Assembly: GCA_036435485.1 (NCBI GenBank)
Contig: CM071595.1
Coordinates: forward strand, 11,708,001 to 11,772,000
Length of the DNA: 64,000 bases
Source: Saposhnikovia divaricata
Lineage: Eukaryota; Streptophyta; Magnoliopsida; Apiales; Apiaceae
Direction: 5' to 3'
Shown: positions 45,455 through 56,561 of the stretch, one piece after another
Layout: each line of letters opens with the position of its first letter
Position numbering within the stretch: the first letter of the stretch is position 1
The notes under the pieces: model-generated
Database searches by the model: none
Seen by the model: the letters and a program-made list of their open reading frames with translations, nothing else
What the model was told of the DNA's origin: nothing
Translations under genes and position numbers: made by a program

Positions 45455-46876
45455 TACAGCCCGTGTTAGGCACATGAGAATTTTAAAAATTAATTAATAA
45501 TTTTAAAAAGATATATAATTTTATATATATAAATTGAATGATTTAATTGCGAAAAAAATAAAATTAGTGTAATAAGTGCATTTCTTTATATATTGTAATA
45601 AATCTATTTCAAAATTACTTTAATTATATATTTTATTATATTTACTATATATGTTATGAGATCATTTGCATTAATCAAGTTACCAAAATTAGATTAATTC
45701 AAATCTTTATTAATAAACTTATCATAGATAATATATATTGCATTAATGATATTTAAATTTGATATACAAACTTTCCATAATAGAAATGGGTCAAATAGTC
45801 ATATGGATCTTCTACAAACCAAAAATGGATACCAAACCAAAAATATGGATAGTACATGGATCTAAATAAAGTTAAAAAGTTTAATCCCAACCTAATATGA
45901 ATACCAAATTTAAGACATTATTCACTAATTTATAATATATAGATATAGAAGATATGAGACTAGCCAAGGTTTTGAAATTTGAACTTATTTACATTGGGCT
46001 GAAATAAAACTTTCATTTTTCTAGCACCTGAATTTTTATCAGTTAAAACTTAAAAGTGCCGCCTTATAATTGGGGCACGGGTTTTTTTTGAATATATTAT
46101 AAATTTTATTTAATTTTATATTTATATTTTAATATAAACATCATTTTCAATAATACTTTTAATTTTAATTTAATATAATTTGATAATACATTCAAAAAAA
46201 ATATAATTCGATATATTCATGTATATGGATTACACTCATATTTTACTATTTTAGACAATGTATATAGATTCTTAATATATTTTATTTATGATTGAAAGAT
46301 ATGATGTAGATATATTTGGATATATATTAATAAATGTAAGATTAGTTTTAAATTAAAAGGTAACGTGTTCTAATTTGATAGAAATATTAATAATTGAAAA
46401 GATATGGTATGATTTATGTTTTTAATTATTTATAAAGGTTAATATTTTCAACTAAAATTAAACGTGAAAAAGGCAAGTAACTAATTACAATTAATTATAT
46501 TATGTTATTATTTATTTTAATAATTAGGATAATAGTATCGAAAATCTAACTGTTCTAATATATTTTATTAATGATTGAAAGATATGATGCGATATTTTGG
46601 AATATATATTAATAATTGCAAGATTAATTTTAAATTAAAAGGTGACATGTTTTAATTAGATAGAGATATTAATGATTGAAAAATATGGTATGATTTATGT
46701 TTTTAGTTGTTTATAAAGGTTAGTATTTTCAACTAAAAGTAAACGTGAAAAAGACAATAAGCTAATTAATTTACCATTAATTATATTATTTATATTTATT
46801 TTAATAATTAGGATAACCGTACCGAAAACCAAAGCGACAAATTTTCAATGTTTCGACTTTAACATAATAGTATAGA
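45455..46876 (-). mobile_element. Putative degenerate Helitron-like element
   Basis: Read on the minus strand, it starts TCTATACTATTATG at 46876 after an A, like plant Helitron 5' ends. Its possible 3' end (45455-45480) reads catgtgcctaacacgggc, a short hairpin like that at 47296, but followed by CTGT rather than CTRR. No RepHel coding is present. Both boundaries are inference. Confidence 0.35.
46273..46838. repeat. 283-bp tandem duplication, diverged
   Basis: Units start taatatattttattta at 46273 and taatatattttattaa at 46556. Both contain gattgaaagatatgatg, ggtatgatttatgttttt and aataattaggataa. It lies at the 5' side of the Helitron-like element. Confidence 0.85.
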
Positions 46877-47057
46877 TTGTGTTGTTTGGGTAAAAATTTT
46901 ATATTTTCTGATAATTTTTTTATGCATTAAGTTTAAAAAAGAATGTTTTTTTTTTCAGAAAAAAACTAGGAATCCTAGCTTATTTCTTCAAATAAGTCTT
47001 CATTTCTGGAAAATAAGCTTAGCCAACATCCCCTATATCTTGTGACTTTTCCTCAAA

Positions 47058-47281
47058 CAGTAAAACCTCTATAAATTAATATAGTCAGAACTAGAGATTT
47101 CTATTAATTTAGAGAGGTATTAATTAATCGATAAATTAATAATTATTAATTTATAGAGAATTTTTAACATCAAAGAAAATAATTTCCAATTATATACATT
47201 TAAATAGAATGAATTGTACAATTTATGTTTTATATTTAATTCAATTAATTCAGTATACATTGTTTTAAAATTCAATAAGTA
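47058..47281. mobile_element. Possible pogo/Emigrant-like MITE, partial
   Basis: CAGTAAAACCTCTATAAA at 47058 is a terminus I associate with pogo-like Emigrant MITEs, and an inverted attaatttatagag block lies at 47148. The other end was not found. Assignment rests on recall of the terminus. Confidence 0.3.
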
Positions 47282-47560
47282 TTAGCTGATAACCCGTGCG
47301 AAGCACATGCACAGATTAAACACGAGCCGAGATTAAAATATTAGTATTAATATACTATTTAATTATGTAGTTATAGAGAATCGAATTCGAGATAAAGCTA
47401 AAAAAAATTAAAGTAATTAAATCTTTATTATTTTGTAGTTGTAAGGAATCGAACCCAGGATGAAGATAAAAAAATTAAAATTTAACGTAAGTAATTTTTT
47501 ATAATTATGTTGTTGTAAGGAATCGAACTCCAAATTTAATAATAACCAAATTTGGTATTT
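47282..47560 (-). mobile_element. Helitron 3' end and adjoining body
   Basis: On the minus strand the 3' end reads gtgcttcgcac (hairpin, 47296-47306), ten bases, then CTAA followed by T, which satisfies the Helitron rule (hairpin, CTRR, insertion before T). To the right lie about three copies of a 62-65-bp unit with gttgtaaggaatcgaac (47360-47530). The 5' TC end was not identified. Confidence 0.5.
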
Positions 47561-47565
47561 TGGTA

Positions 47566-47786
47566 CTCCCTCTGTTTTGTTATATTAGTCTTTTGACTTT
47601 TCTGCACATATTTTTAGGTGCATTGACCACAAAGCTAAAATTATTATTTTTGAAATTTTCTTTTTTTGAATAAAAATATGTAATCATAATTTTAATTCAC
47701 AAAAAAATTATTTTTAACTATGGAGTCAAAACACTTAAAAGTACGTGCAGAAAAGTCAAGCGACTAATATAAAAAAACTGAGGGAG
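47566..47786. mobile_element. Stowaway-like MITE (221 bp)
   Basis: Ends CTCCCTCTGTTTTGTTATAT and, inverted, CTCCCTCAGTTTTTTTATAT, flanked by TA on both sides (47564-47565, 47787-47788). Inner blocks tagtctttt and gtcaagcgacta also pair imperfectly. Non-coding. Confidence 0.8.
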
Positions 47787-47788
47787 TA

Positions 47789-48959
47789 CCAAAGCGTACC
47801 ACTAAAATATGGTTTTCCACACTAATAAAGAGTATTGGTTAGCCAGATTCAAAGTAAGATTCATGTATATTTAGATAATATCAAAGATAAAACTACATTT
47901 TTGGAACCTTTTGCAAGCACTCAATACATTAAAAACAATGATTAATAACTTTTTAATGCTTTACAAAAACACCGCATTCGAACTTTTGAATGCAACAAAG
48001 AGGGTTAAGGATGAGTTTTATATAGATTCAAATTTTAAGAACCCTAGAATCATATTTTACGAAAGGGTAATACATATATTTATATGATTATAAAGGAATT
48101 ATTAATTTATGTGAGACAGTTCTTTGTATTAGTCTCTCACTTTTATGTTTTGGTGATTTGTCAAAATACGAAAGTGAAAAATTAATTAAGGATATTTACT
48201 ACATTGTTTAGTAAATTCCGTAAGATTGTTCAAAGTGAAGCTTTCTCGTACTAATAATTAATTTAGATAAGGAATGTCAGTAAAATGATATGCTCTAGTC
48301 TATATTATTTGTGGTACATTTTTAAGCAAAGTCAAAAAGGCAAAAATATCGAAATATTCCGAACACTGATTTTACGAGCCATAAATACTAGATTTATTCT
48401 AGACGGTGTTCATTTCAAAAGTTTCATCCTTGAATATTTTCGATATGTTTTTCAAAGAATTATTCTTAAGATTGCCTCATTTATAGACTTGCCAAAAGAA
48501 AGAAAATAGATTTTATCTCGAAAGCTCTAATAGTTTTCTATTAAAAGGATAAAAATCTAAAATATACAAAATAAATATTCCGCGGACTTCATAGTCATTA
48601 TTATTTGAGAAATATTATATTTGAATATATTTCAAGTCAAACTTTAGCCAAAACGTCAACAAGTTTAAAAGATTTTATTCCGTCGCGTAAGTGCATTTTA
48701 TGGAAAGATTTTTGAATAAAATACTTCAACACATCATTTTGACTTGAAATTTTGAGGATGTCACTAAAATGGTCAAAAAGAATTTTAGAAAAAGTTTCAT
48801 GATTTTTGAATGACTTTTTCCCGAACCCCTAAAATTGATACGTAAGTGATTTTTCGGTCGTTTAAAAGTCATAAAGGCCAACTCCTTTTAAGGTGAAATT
48901 TTGACCATATTCTTCTGGGAATATTTCAAGAGGATTCCCAAAGTTTCATAATTTTTGAG
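47789..48959. other. Spacer or U3 of an old LTR
   Basis: AT-rich, no gene. Phrases such as ttgaatattttcg and tttttgaat recur, and the following segment has a promoter-like TATA box, so part may be the U3 of a degraded large LTR. Confidence 0.35.
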
Positions 48960-49190
48960 ATATTTTTCCATTTATCTGAATATAGTGGGTGTTTCATGCT
49001 AATATGCGTAGTTTCGGTTTATTCGGATAAAACGAAGCTAATATACAAGCTCTATGCCTATATAGCTGATTAATATATATAGATTGGGGACCAAGTTAGC
49101 ATGAATTTCCAGGAAGGAGCGCTTTCTATTAGTTTATTAGTTGCTGCCAAGTGTCATGCTTTCATTTGCTCACTTTTTTCACCACTTGGC

Positions 49191-49200
49191 CTATAAATAG
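49191..49200 (+). promoter_or_regulatory. TATA box of the LTR-like segment
   Basis: ggcctataaatagcaagc, a strong plant TATA context, about 30 nt ahead of cacccatttctc. Confidence 0.45.
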
Positions 49201-49384
49201 CAAGCTAATCCCACCCATTTCTCATTTTGTGTCCTAGAAGTGTGGGTAGTTTCTCTCTAGAATCTCATCCTTTTAAGAGTACCAAAATCCTCCAAAAAGA
49301 TTTGGATAACAAAGCTTTGTTGCCCCATTTTTCAACATCTTTAAAAACTTTGTTGTTAGTCCATTTCTTGCTCATTTAAACACC

Positions 49385-49890
49385 ATCCGGCCATCACTCT
49401 TGGGGCAGTTCTTGAGCTCGTTTTTAGCAGTCCCCAAAATGTTCTTAAGTGTGGTTTGTGTCACCATTTTATCCTCCTTGAATATTATTCAAGTGGTGCT
49501 CAATTAGGCCTTGGTTTGTTGGTGCTTTTGGTCCTCTTCTTGCACTTCTTCTTACCATTCGGCCATCACTTCTAAGGCAGCCCCAAGCACGATTTCTTGT
49601 AGCCTTGTAAGTGTTCTTACTTGTTTATTTGAGTCACCTTTGGTACCTCCTTGGTTACCTCCCTTTTGGTGCTCAAATCCGGCCATTTTGGTAGTGATTT
49701 TGGACCTTTTCTTGCTCATCTCTCTTGCTCTCGGCCAAGCCTCTTTAGGCAGTTTTCTTGCACGTTTTTGAGCAGTTTATAAGTGCTCTTATTTGTGTCT
49801 TTGAGTCACCAAGGTAACTTCCTTGAATACCTTTCATTTGGTGCTCATTTGGCTTGAGTTTCCTTGCACTTTGTCACCACTTTATACACT
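49385..49890 (+). repeat. About 175-bp tandem repeat, three diverged copies
   Basis: Units begin ccggccatcactc (49388), tcggccatcact (49558) and ctcggccaagcc (49731). Each has ggcag..., agtg(t/c)tctta, gtcacc and tggtgctca in the same order. Confidence 0.7.
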
Positions 49891-49974
49891 CATTCTTGAA
49901 TATTTTCGTGTAGTGTATAGTGACAACTTGTAAGAGTTTTGAAGAGCTTCTTGAAGTGATTATTTGCTCTTCCA

Positions 49975-50481
49975 TGTTGGGGAATAGGGTGATGACTTGG
50001 ATTTTTCTGAAGTCGTGTGAACACTTTTAGATTGAAGTTATTTGTGGTTCACCCAAATAATTCAATCGGATAAAATCAGAAATTCTGCAAGAAGAGAGAA
50101 TGTGTTTTGTTGTGAATTTCAAAATGAACCCCTACTGAAAATTATCAATGCAACACCTATATATAGATGTCAACATATGTGTCTTTTGCCAATAGACACA
50201 TCTCAAGATGTGTCTTTTGCCAACAGACACATCTCATTCCAACAGTCATGTCTAATGCTAACAGACACATCTCAAGATGTGTCTTTTGCCAACAGACACG
50301 TCTCATTCATCTCATTCTAACAGATGTGTTTGATGTCAATAGACATGTCTCATAAGCAATAATACTGAAATCATAATGAACTCGAACAGAACATGCACTC
50401 CACACTCTCCCGACTTGTTCGATGTAACATTACGATTACATTGATCAACTAGTCAATCCAATTACACTAAAATATCCAACA
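49975..50481 (-). repeat. 3' LTR of Copia-H (507 bp)
   Basis: tgttggggaataggg...aatatccaaca on the plus strand. It holds a palindromic motif array at 50194-50345. Confidence 0.95.
50194..50350. repeat. agacacatct palindromic motif array in the Copia-H LTR
   Basis: agacacatctc starts at 50194, 50225, 50263 and 50294 (last copy agacacgtctc). Two copies are joined by ca to agatgtgtct and so form near-perfect hairpins. Spacers contain ttttgccaac. The array recurs in the other LTR at 55256-55412. Confidence 0.9.
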
Positions 50482-50997
50482 ATCCTCCCCCATTTTAGCG
50501 TAATCCATGATTAACTAAAAAAAATCACAACAAACAACAAACTTATGCAAAAATGAAATATCGTGATGATTGAATTTCACATTAGTATATTATACAGTCC
50601 AAATATTCGAATACCAAGGTGTCATTATGGATTGAACCTTTGTTATTCACAGTGAATACATGAAGATAATATACACATAAATTTACATTCTCAAATGTTC
50701 CTACTCGACACTATATTTTACTAGCCTAGTTTCCAATCCTTCTTAAGCATATCAAAGCCAAGTCCAAGCTTCTTGAAGCGGCTAAACTTCATGCTCAAAT
50801 TGGTAGTTCTTTTATTCTCGCACCTGCATATGCAATTTTTCAAAAGAACTATTAAGAAGATAAACTTCAACCTCCTCAACTTGCAGGTCTGAACACATAC
50901 CTTGGGATGACAATACTAATGTGTTCCAATCTCTAGATGTTAAGCTTTCCACATTGAATTCAGCACCTAATGTCATATTAGATGGGAATTGGGTATC

Positions 50998-53900
50998 TCA
51001 ACATGAGAGGTTTTTGATGGACTTTAATCCCATCCCCACAGCCGACTTGTGCACAAGATCTCTACTCAACCCTTTGGTTAGATTATCGGCTAAATTATGT
51101 TGAGTTCTTATAAACTCCACTGATATAACACCATGCGTGATAAGCTCACGAATCATGTTGTGTCTAACACCTAAGTGTCTAGACTTGCCTTTGAACACTT
51201 GTCTATAAGCATTAGCCAAGGCAGATTCACTATCACATCTGATAGATATGGGTGAAATCGGTTTAGGCCATAATGAAATCTCATAAATCAGATTTCTTAG
51301 CCATTCAGATTCTTTACCAGCCGCTGATAATGCCACAAATTCAGATTCCATCGTTGAATCTGTAATGCAACTCTGTTTCTTTGATGCCCAAGACATAGCA
51401 CCTCCCCCAAGAAGGAATACCCATCCACTTGTGGAAGAACGATCTTCCTTATTGGAAATCCAACTTACATCTGAATGACCTTCAATCACCGAAGGAAATC
51501 CAGTATATGACAAACCATAATCCATTGTTCCTTTCAAGTACTTGAATACTCGGCTTAAGGCTCGCCAATGATGTGAACATGGTTTGCTAGTGTACCTATT
51601 AAGCTTTCCAACAGCATATGCAATATCTGGCCTAGTGCTTATCATGGCATACATAAGACTACCAACAGCCCTTGAGTATTCAAGTTGAGATACTGCAATA
51701 CCTGTATTAGGTAGGAGTTTAATACTAGGATCAAGAGGAGTGCTAACAGGAGAACAATCCTTAAAGTTAAATCTTTTCAGAATCTTCTCAATATAATGAG
51801 ATTGAGAAATTGAAATACCATTGTTCTCACGCTTGATCCTTATACCAAGAATCACCTCAGCCTCCCTCATGTCTTTCATATCAAAATTAGATGACAAGAA
51901 CTTCTTGGTTTTATCCACTTGATTTTCGTCAGTACCAAAAATCAACATGTCATCCAAATATAAACAAATTATAACTCCTTTACCAGAAGCATCAAATTTG
52001 CTATATACACACTTGTCTGCTTGGTTGAGAAAATAACCATTAGACAAGACCACAGTATCAAATTTATCATGCCAATCCTTCGGTGCATGTTTCAGACCAT
52101 AAATTGATTTCTTCAATTTACACACCTTGTTCTCACAACCAGGCATAACAAACCCTTCGGGTTGTTTCATATAAATCTCTTCATCTAATTCACTATTCAA
52201 GAATGCAGTTTTCACATCCATTTGGTGAATGACAAGGTTGTGTATAGCAGCAATTACTATTAACAACCTAATAGTGGAGGTTCTAGCAACATGAGCATAA
52301 GTATCAAAATAATCAATCTCTTCTTTTTGTCTAAAACCTTGGATTACCAATCTGGCTTTAAACTTATCTATTGTACCATCCACCTTCATTTTCCTTTTGA
52401 AGATCCATCTGTTTCCCAATGCTTTACAGCCAGGGGGCAGATCACTAAATTCCCAAGTATTATTATTCATGATAGAATCCATTTCATCTTGGATAGCTTC
52501 TTTCCATAATGCAACATCCCTAGATTTCATAGCTTCGCTAAAAGTATTTGGATCCTCCTCAATAACAAAACAATATTGGTATTGATATTCAATTTCGTCT
52601 CTAGAGCCTTCTACTAGATAAAGATGAAAGTCATCTCCAAAAGATTTTGCTTTTCTAGCTCTAGTGCTTTTCCTTGGTTCAGACGGTCCATACACATCTT
52701 CAGTAGAAACTGAGTTCCTACTAGAAGAATTCTGAAGCATGTCCCTTGGTCTAGGTATAGATGTAAATCTTTTTTCATCAAATATAGCATCTCTTGACTC
52801 GATAATCGAGTTCAGAGATACATAGTCATTAGATTTTAACACATAAAATCTATATGCTATGGAATGCTCAGCATAACCAACAAATATGCAATCTATACCT
52901 CGTTCACCCAAGTTTCTTCTTTTGGGTTCAGTGAGTTTTACAACTACTCTACATCCCCAAACTCTCAGAAAACTCAATTTTGGTGGCTCTTTATACCAAA
53001 GTTCATAAGGGGTAATCTTATTCCTCTTACTAGGAATTCGATTCAATAAATGACAGGATGTCAACATAGTCTCACCCCAAAATCCCTCACTCAAACCCGA
53101 GTAGGATAACAAGGAATTAATCATTTCTTTCAAAGTCCTATTTTTTCTCTCTGCCACACCATTTTGCTGTGGTGTATAAGGAGCCGTGGTTTGATGTATT
53201 ATACCAGTAGATTGAAAATAAACCGGATCATAATACTCACCTCCTCTATTAGTACGTAGATTTTTAATCATGGTACTCTGATGTAGCTCTACTTCTTCTT
53301 TATAAATTTTAAAGAAGTCAAGAGCTTCATCCTTAGCATGCAATAAATATACATAGCAATATCTAGTAGCATCATCAATAAAAGTAACTACATACTTTTA
53401 TTTCCTAATGACGGTGTAGAATGAAAATCACATAAATCGCTATGTATTAGTTCTAAAACATCAGACACCCTATTAACCTCTTTAAAGGGCATTCTAGTTA
53501 TCTTTGTTAACATGCATGTTTTGCATTTTTCATTGTCTAAATCAATAGCAGGTATGAGACTCATTTTTGACATATTCGTTGTTCTTTTGTAATGTACATG
53601 TCCTAGTCTAGCATGCCATAATTCTGGTTTATTCAAATTATTGCTAGTACTAGTAGAAGCCAAGCAAGCAGATTCATCAATAAATGGAGTATTTACATTC
53701 AACATAAACATACCATTACACAAATAGCCAAAGCCAACAAAAGAGCCATGTTTTGACAATATATATTTGTCACTTTCATAAACTTGTTTATATCAACAAT
53801 TGTTCAATACAACACCACACAAGAGATTCTTCCGAATCCCAGGAACATACAACACTTTATTTAACAAAATACATTTGTCAGAAGTAAAAGCTATCTTGAC

Positions 53901-55009
53901 ATTTCCTAGTCCTTTGATCGGTTCAGTTGCAACATTTCCCATCTTTAAGATTGATCCATCTTCGATTGGTTGAAAGTCTATGAACCAACGAAGATCTTTG
54001 CATACATGACTCGTTGCTCCTGAATCAATCCACCAAACAATATTGTCATCCTGCACATAAAATGCCTCAGATATTAGTGATACATAATTCTGACCAGAAT
54101 TATAATTTTGTATTAAAATCTGACCTTGTTGCTTTTCTGGGTCCTTGGATCCATTTGGACCAGCATTTTGCTTTTCTTGATTGCCTTTACCAACCCGACA
54201 ATCCTTCTTGAAATGTCCAGGTTTGCCACACTTCCAACATGCCATCTTAGGCCTTTTGTTGGAAGAATTGTTGTTGTTTCCTTTAAACTTTTGTTTATCA
54301 CCCTTGACATTCTTAGAGTTCTTGGAAGATCCACCATCTTCAACCATATTCACAGAAGAGTTACCGACTTGGTTCTTTCCCTTAGGATTATTCTCAATTT
54401 CTTGAGTCCTCAAAGCCTCTTCAATTCTGAAGTGACTTCCAAGTTGAACCAGAGTCATATCATCTTTATTATGTTTCAAGGAGTGTTTAAAATCCTTCCA
54501 TGATGGTGGTAGTTTGTCTATAACACCAGAAACTGAGATAGATTCATCCATCTTCAGATTGTGTTGGGCAAACTGTCCCAGAATCCTTAACAATTCATTG
54601 TATTGTTCCATCACCGGTCTAGAATCGACCATTTTATAATTCATAAAATTACTGACCAGAAACTTCTTACTAGAAGCATCTTCTGCCATGTACTTGGTTC
54701 AAGAGAATCCCACAATTCTTTTGCTGACTCAACATTTTGGTATATATCAAAAAGGGAATCAAACATACCGTTTAAGATGTGACCGCGGCAGATGTAGTCA
54801 TCGTTTTCCCATTTGCAACGCTTCCTTGTTTGTTCAGTGGTTTCATCCTCAATCACTTCTGGAATGGGGGTACTGAAAACATATACAACCTTTAGCGTCG
54901 TCAATAGAAAATGCATCTTCTTCTGCCATCTTCTAAAATCCTGACCCTCAAACTTGTCCAATTTTGCAAACTTGCTTGTCATATCTTTTGCAGATTCTGC
55001 ATTCGCCAT
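50998..55009 (-). pseudogene. Copia-H gag-pol with frameshifts and an altered integrase residue
   Basis: Gag starts MANAESAKDMTSKFAKLDKF at 55009; a one-base loss near 54689 breaks the frame, then gag runs on with zinc knuckle CWKCGKPGHFKKDC. Protease WWIDSGATSHVC (about 54020). A stop near 53793, then pre-integrase LWHARLGHVHY...CKTC (53388-53759). A further break near 53388. The last frame (50998-53343, 781 aa) has the integrase core, RT with GYLDD-type CLYLDDMLIFGT, and RNase H (SDVSWISNKEDRSSTSG, MESEFVALS, DNLTKGLSRD). In the integrase the usual LRSDRGGE Asp is Asn (LRTNRGGE, residue 32 of this frame). It is non-functional as it stands. Confidence 0.9.
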
Positions 55010-55036
55010 CTTCAGAAAATAGTTAACTTCAATCTT
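55010..55036 (-). other. Copia-H leader without a tRNA primer binding site
   Basis: Between the 5' LTR end (55037) and the gag ATG (55009) the minus strand reads AAGATTGAAGTTAACTA then TTTTCTGAAG. AGATTGAAGTTA is complementary to TAACTTCAATCT in U5 (55091-55102), and TTTTCTGAAG to CTTCAGAAAA in U5 (55065-55074). Confidence 0.75.
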
Positions 55037-55543
55037 TGTTGGGGAATAGGGTGATGACTTGGATTTTTCTGAAGTCGTGTGAACACTTCCAGATTGAAGT
55101 TATTTGTGGTTCACCCAAATAATTCAATCGGATAAAATCAGAAATTCTGCAAGAAGAGAGAATGTGTTTTGTTGTGAATTTCAAAATGAACCACTACTGA
55201 AAATGATCAATGCAACACCTATATATAGATGTCAACAGATGTGTCTTTTGCCAATAGACACATCACAAGATGTGTCTTTTGCCAACAGACACATCTCATT
55301 CCAACAGTCATGTCTAATACTAACAGACACATCTCAAGATGTGTCTTTTGCCAACAGACACATCTCATTCATCTCATTCTAACAGATGTGTTTGATGTCA
55401 ATAGACATGTCTCATAAGCAATAATACTGAAATCATAACGAACTCGAACAGAGCATGCACTCCGCACTCTCCCGACTTGTTCGATGTAACATTACGATTA
55501 CATTGATCAACTAGTCAATCCAATTATACTAAAATATCCAACA
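55037..55543 (-). repeat. 5' LTR of Copia-H (507 bp)
   Basis: Matches 49975-50481 with a scatter of substitutions. A minus-strand TATA box CTATATATAGG lies at about 55217-55227, so the transcript would start near 55190. Confidence 0.95.
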
Positions 55544-56028
55544 TTCCATAAGTCCTTAACATCCTCTTGGTGAACACTTGGTTGAAAGGCTAAGAACCAT
55601 CTTTTGATTTGTGCTTAAAAGTGCATAAACAAGTGATTTAAACTTGTTATTCTTTAAATCAAAAGAGAGCTTCTTAACTTGGTTTATACTAGTCCTCTGA
55701 ATCTTACTTGAGCTCAAATCTTTAAGGACTAAACCAAGTCATCTTGAACTTGTTCTTAACCGAACTTAATTTCAAATAATTCGGCCATTTTCTTGATTTT
55801 TATTCGACCGAATTCTATTACGTGTTTATATTCTTTCTTGCACTAGTTTAACGGATAATAACGGCCCTCATTATTTCATAACGAGTTACTTTTACGTACG
55901 TGTGAGTTGTGTTTACATGCCTGTGTGTGGTGTGCTTAATTTATTGTTCATGTGTGTTTTACATTCGCGCATTTTATATACGTTCCGCAGTAGCATTAAT
56001 GCGTAATAGCGTCCCTCGCTTAGACGAG

Positions 56029-56084
<56 letters not shown>

Positions 56085-56561
56085 GGCTATATACAAAGCC
56101 ATATACAAGTGTTGTTGTGATAACACTAGTATTTGTCGATTTTAAGTAGCTTGTTCTATATTCTTTCGAATAAAAGTAACTAGCTCTAACTTCAATAAAT
56201 CAAGGTCGTTTGGCCAAGGAATATTATACTCGACCATTTCATTGTTGATCTCGGTCTTATAATATTTCAATACAAGTGTTTAACATTTGTATACATTGAG
56301 TTAGTAGCTTGTTTAATATTTTACGAAATATTTTTAACTCGCTTAATCTCGTATTTATTTGTGTTCCTTAACACAAGTAAATTGTATATTTATTTTATTT
56401 ATATTCGGCCACACCGAATATTTATATAAATTAATATACTCGACATTTATTTATATTAACGGAGTCTAACTCGTTAATATTTATATTTCCTCCCTCGATC
56501 TAGTTTTCATACTAGTTCATTTTAATCGTCAAATTTAAAAAGGATTTCAAGTCGTAGTGCT
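55544..56561 (+). other. Continuation of the LTR/leader-like segment
   Basis: Resumes after Copia-H. No ORF of note. Contains a TA microsatellite, paired terms such as gttatt...aataac and tattcggccacaccgaatat (56402-56421). It is cut by Copia-I at 56562. Confidence 0.35.
56030..56082. repeat. (TA)n microsatellite
   Basis: About 26 AT/TA repeats. Confidence 0.95.

Larger units (their letters stand above)
48960..49974 (+). other. LTR/leader-like segment with TATA box and tandem repeats
   Basis: A TATA box ctataaatag (49191-49200) is followed by a long region without ORFs that carries three diverged tandem units of about 175 bp. It is cut by Copia-H at 49975 and resumes at 55549. It looks like R/U5 and leader of an old large retroelement or a non-coding transcript; neither is proven. 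Confidence 0.35.
49975..55543 (-). mobile_element. Copia-H: full-length Ty1/copia element, 5569 bp
   Basis: LTRs 49975-50481 and 55037-55543, both 507 bp, with a perfect 5-bp TSD ttcca (49970-49974, 55544-55548). Minus orientation, polypurine tract AAAATGGGGGAGGAT beside the left LTR. The leader after the 5' LTR is only 27 nt and shows no TGG-type PBS. Gag-pol is full length but carries frameshifts. LTRs differ at several sites, a modest age. Confidence 0.95.

Noticed and set aside
48285..48509. 74-codon ORF
   Set aside because: Low-complexity hydrophobic peptide in AT-rich DNA, no recognised domain.
49511..49771. 86-codon Ser/Leu-rich ORF
   Set aside because: Lies across the 175-bp tandem units, which do not keep the frame; probably chance.
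50167..50355. Regularly spaced repeats resembling a CRISPR array
   Set aside because: Units lie in both LTRs of a plant retrotransposon, vary in sequence and spacing, and have no cas genes nearby.
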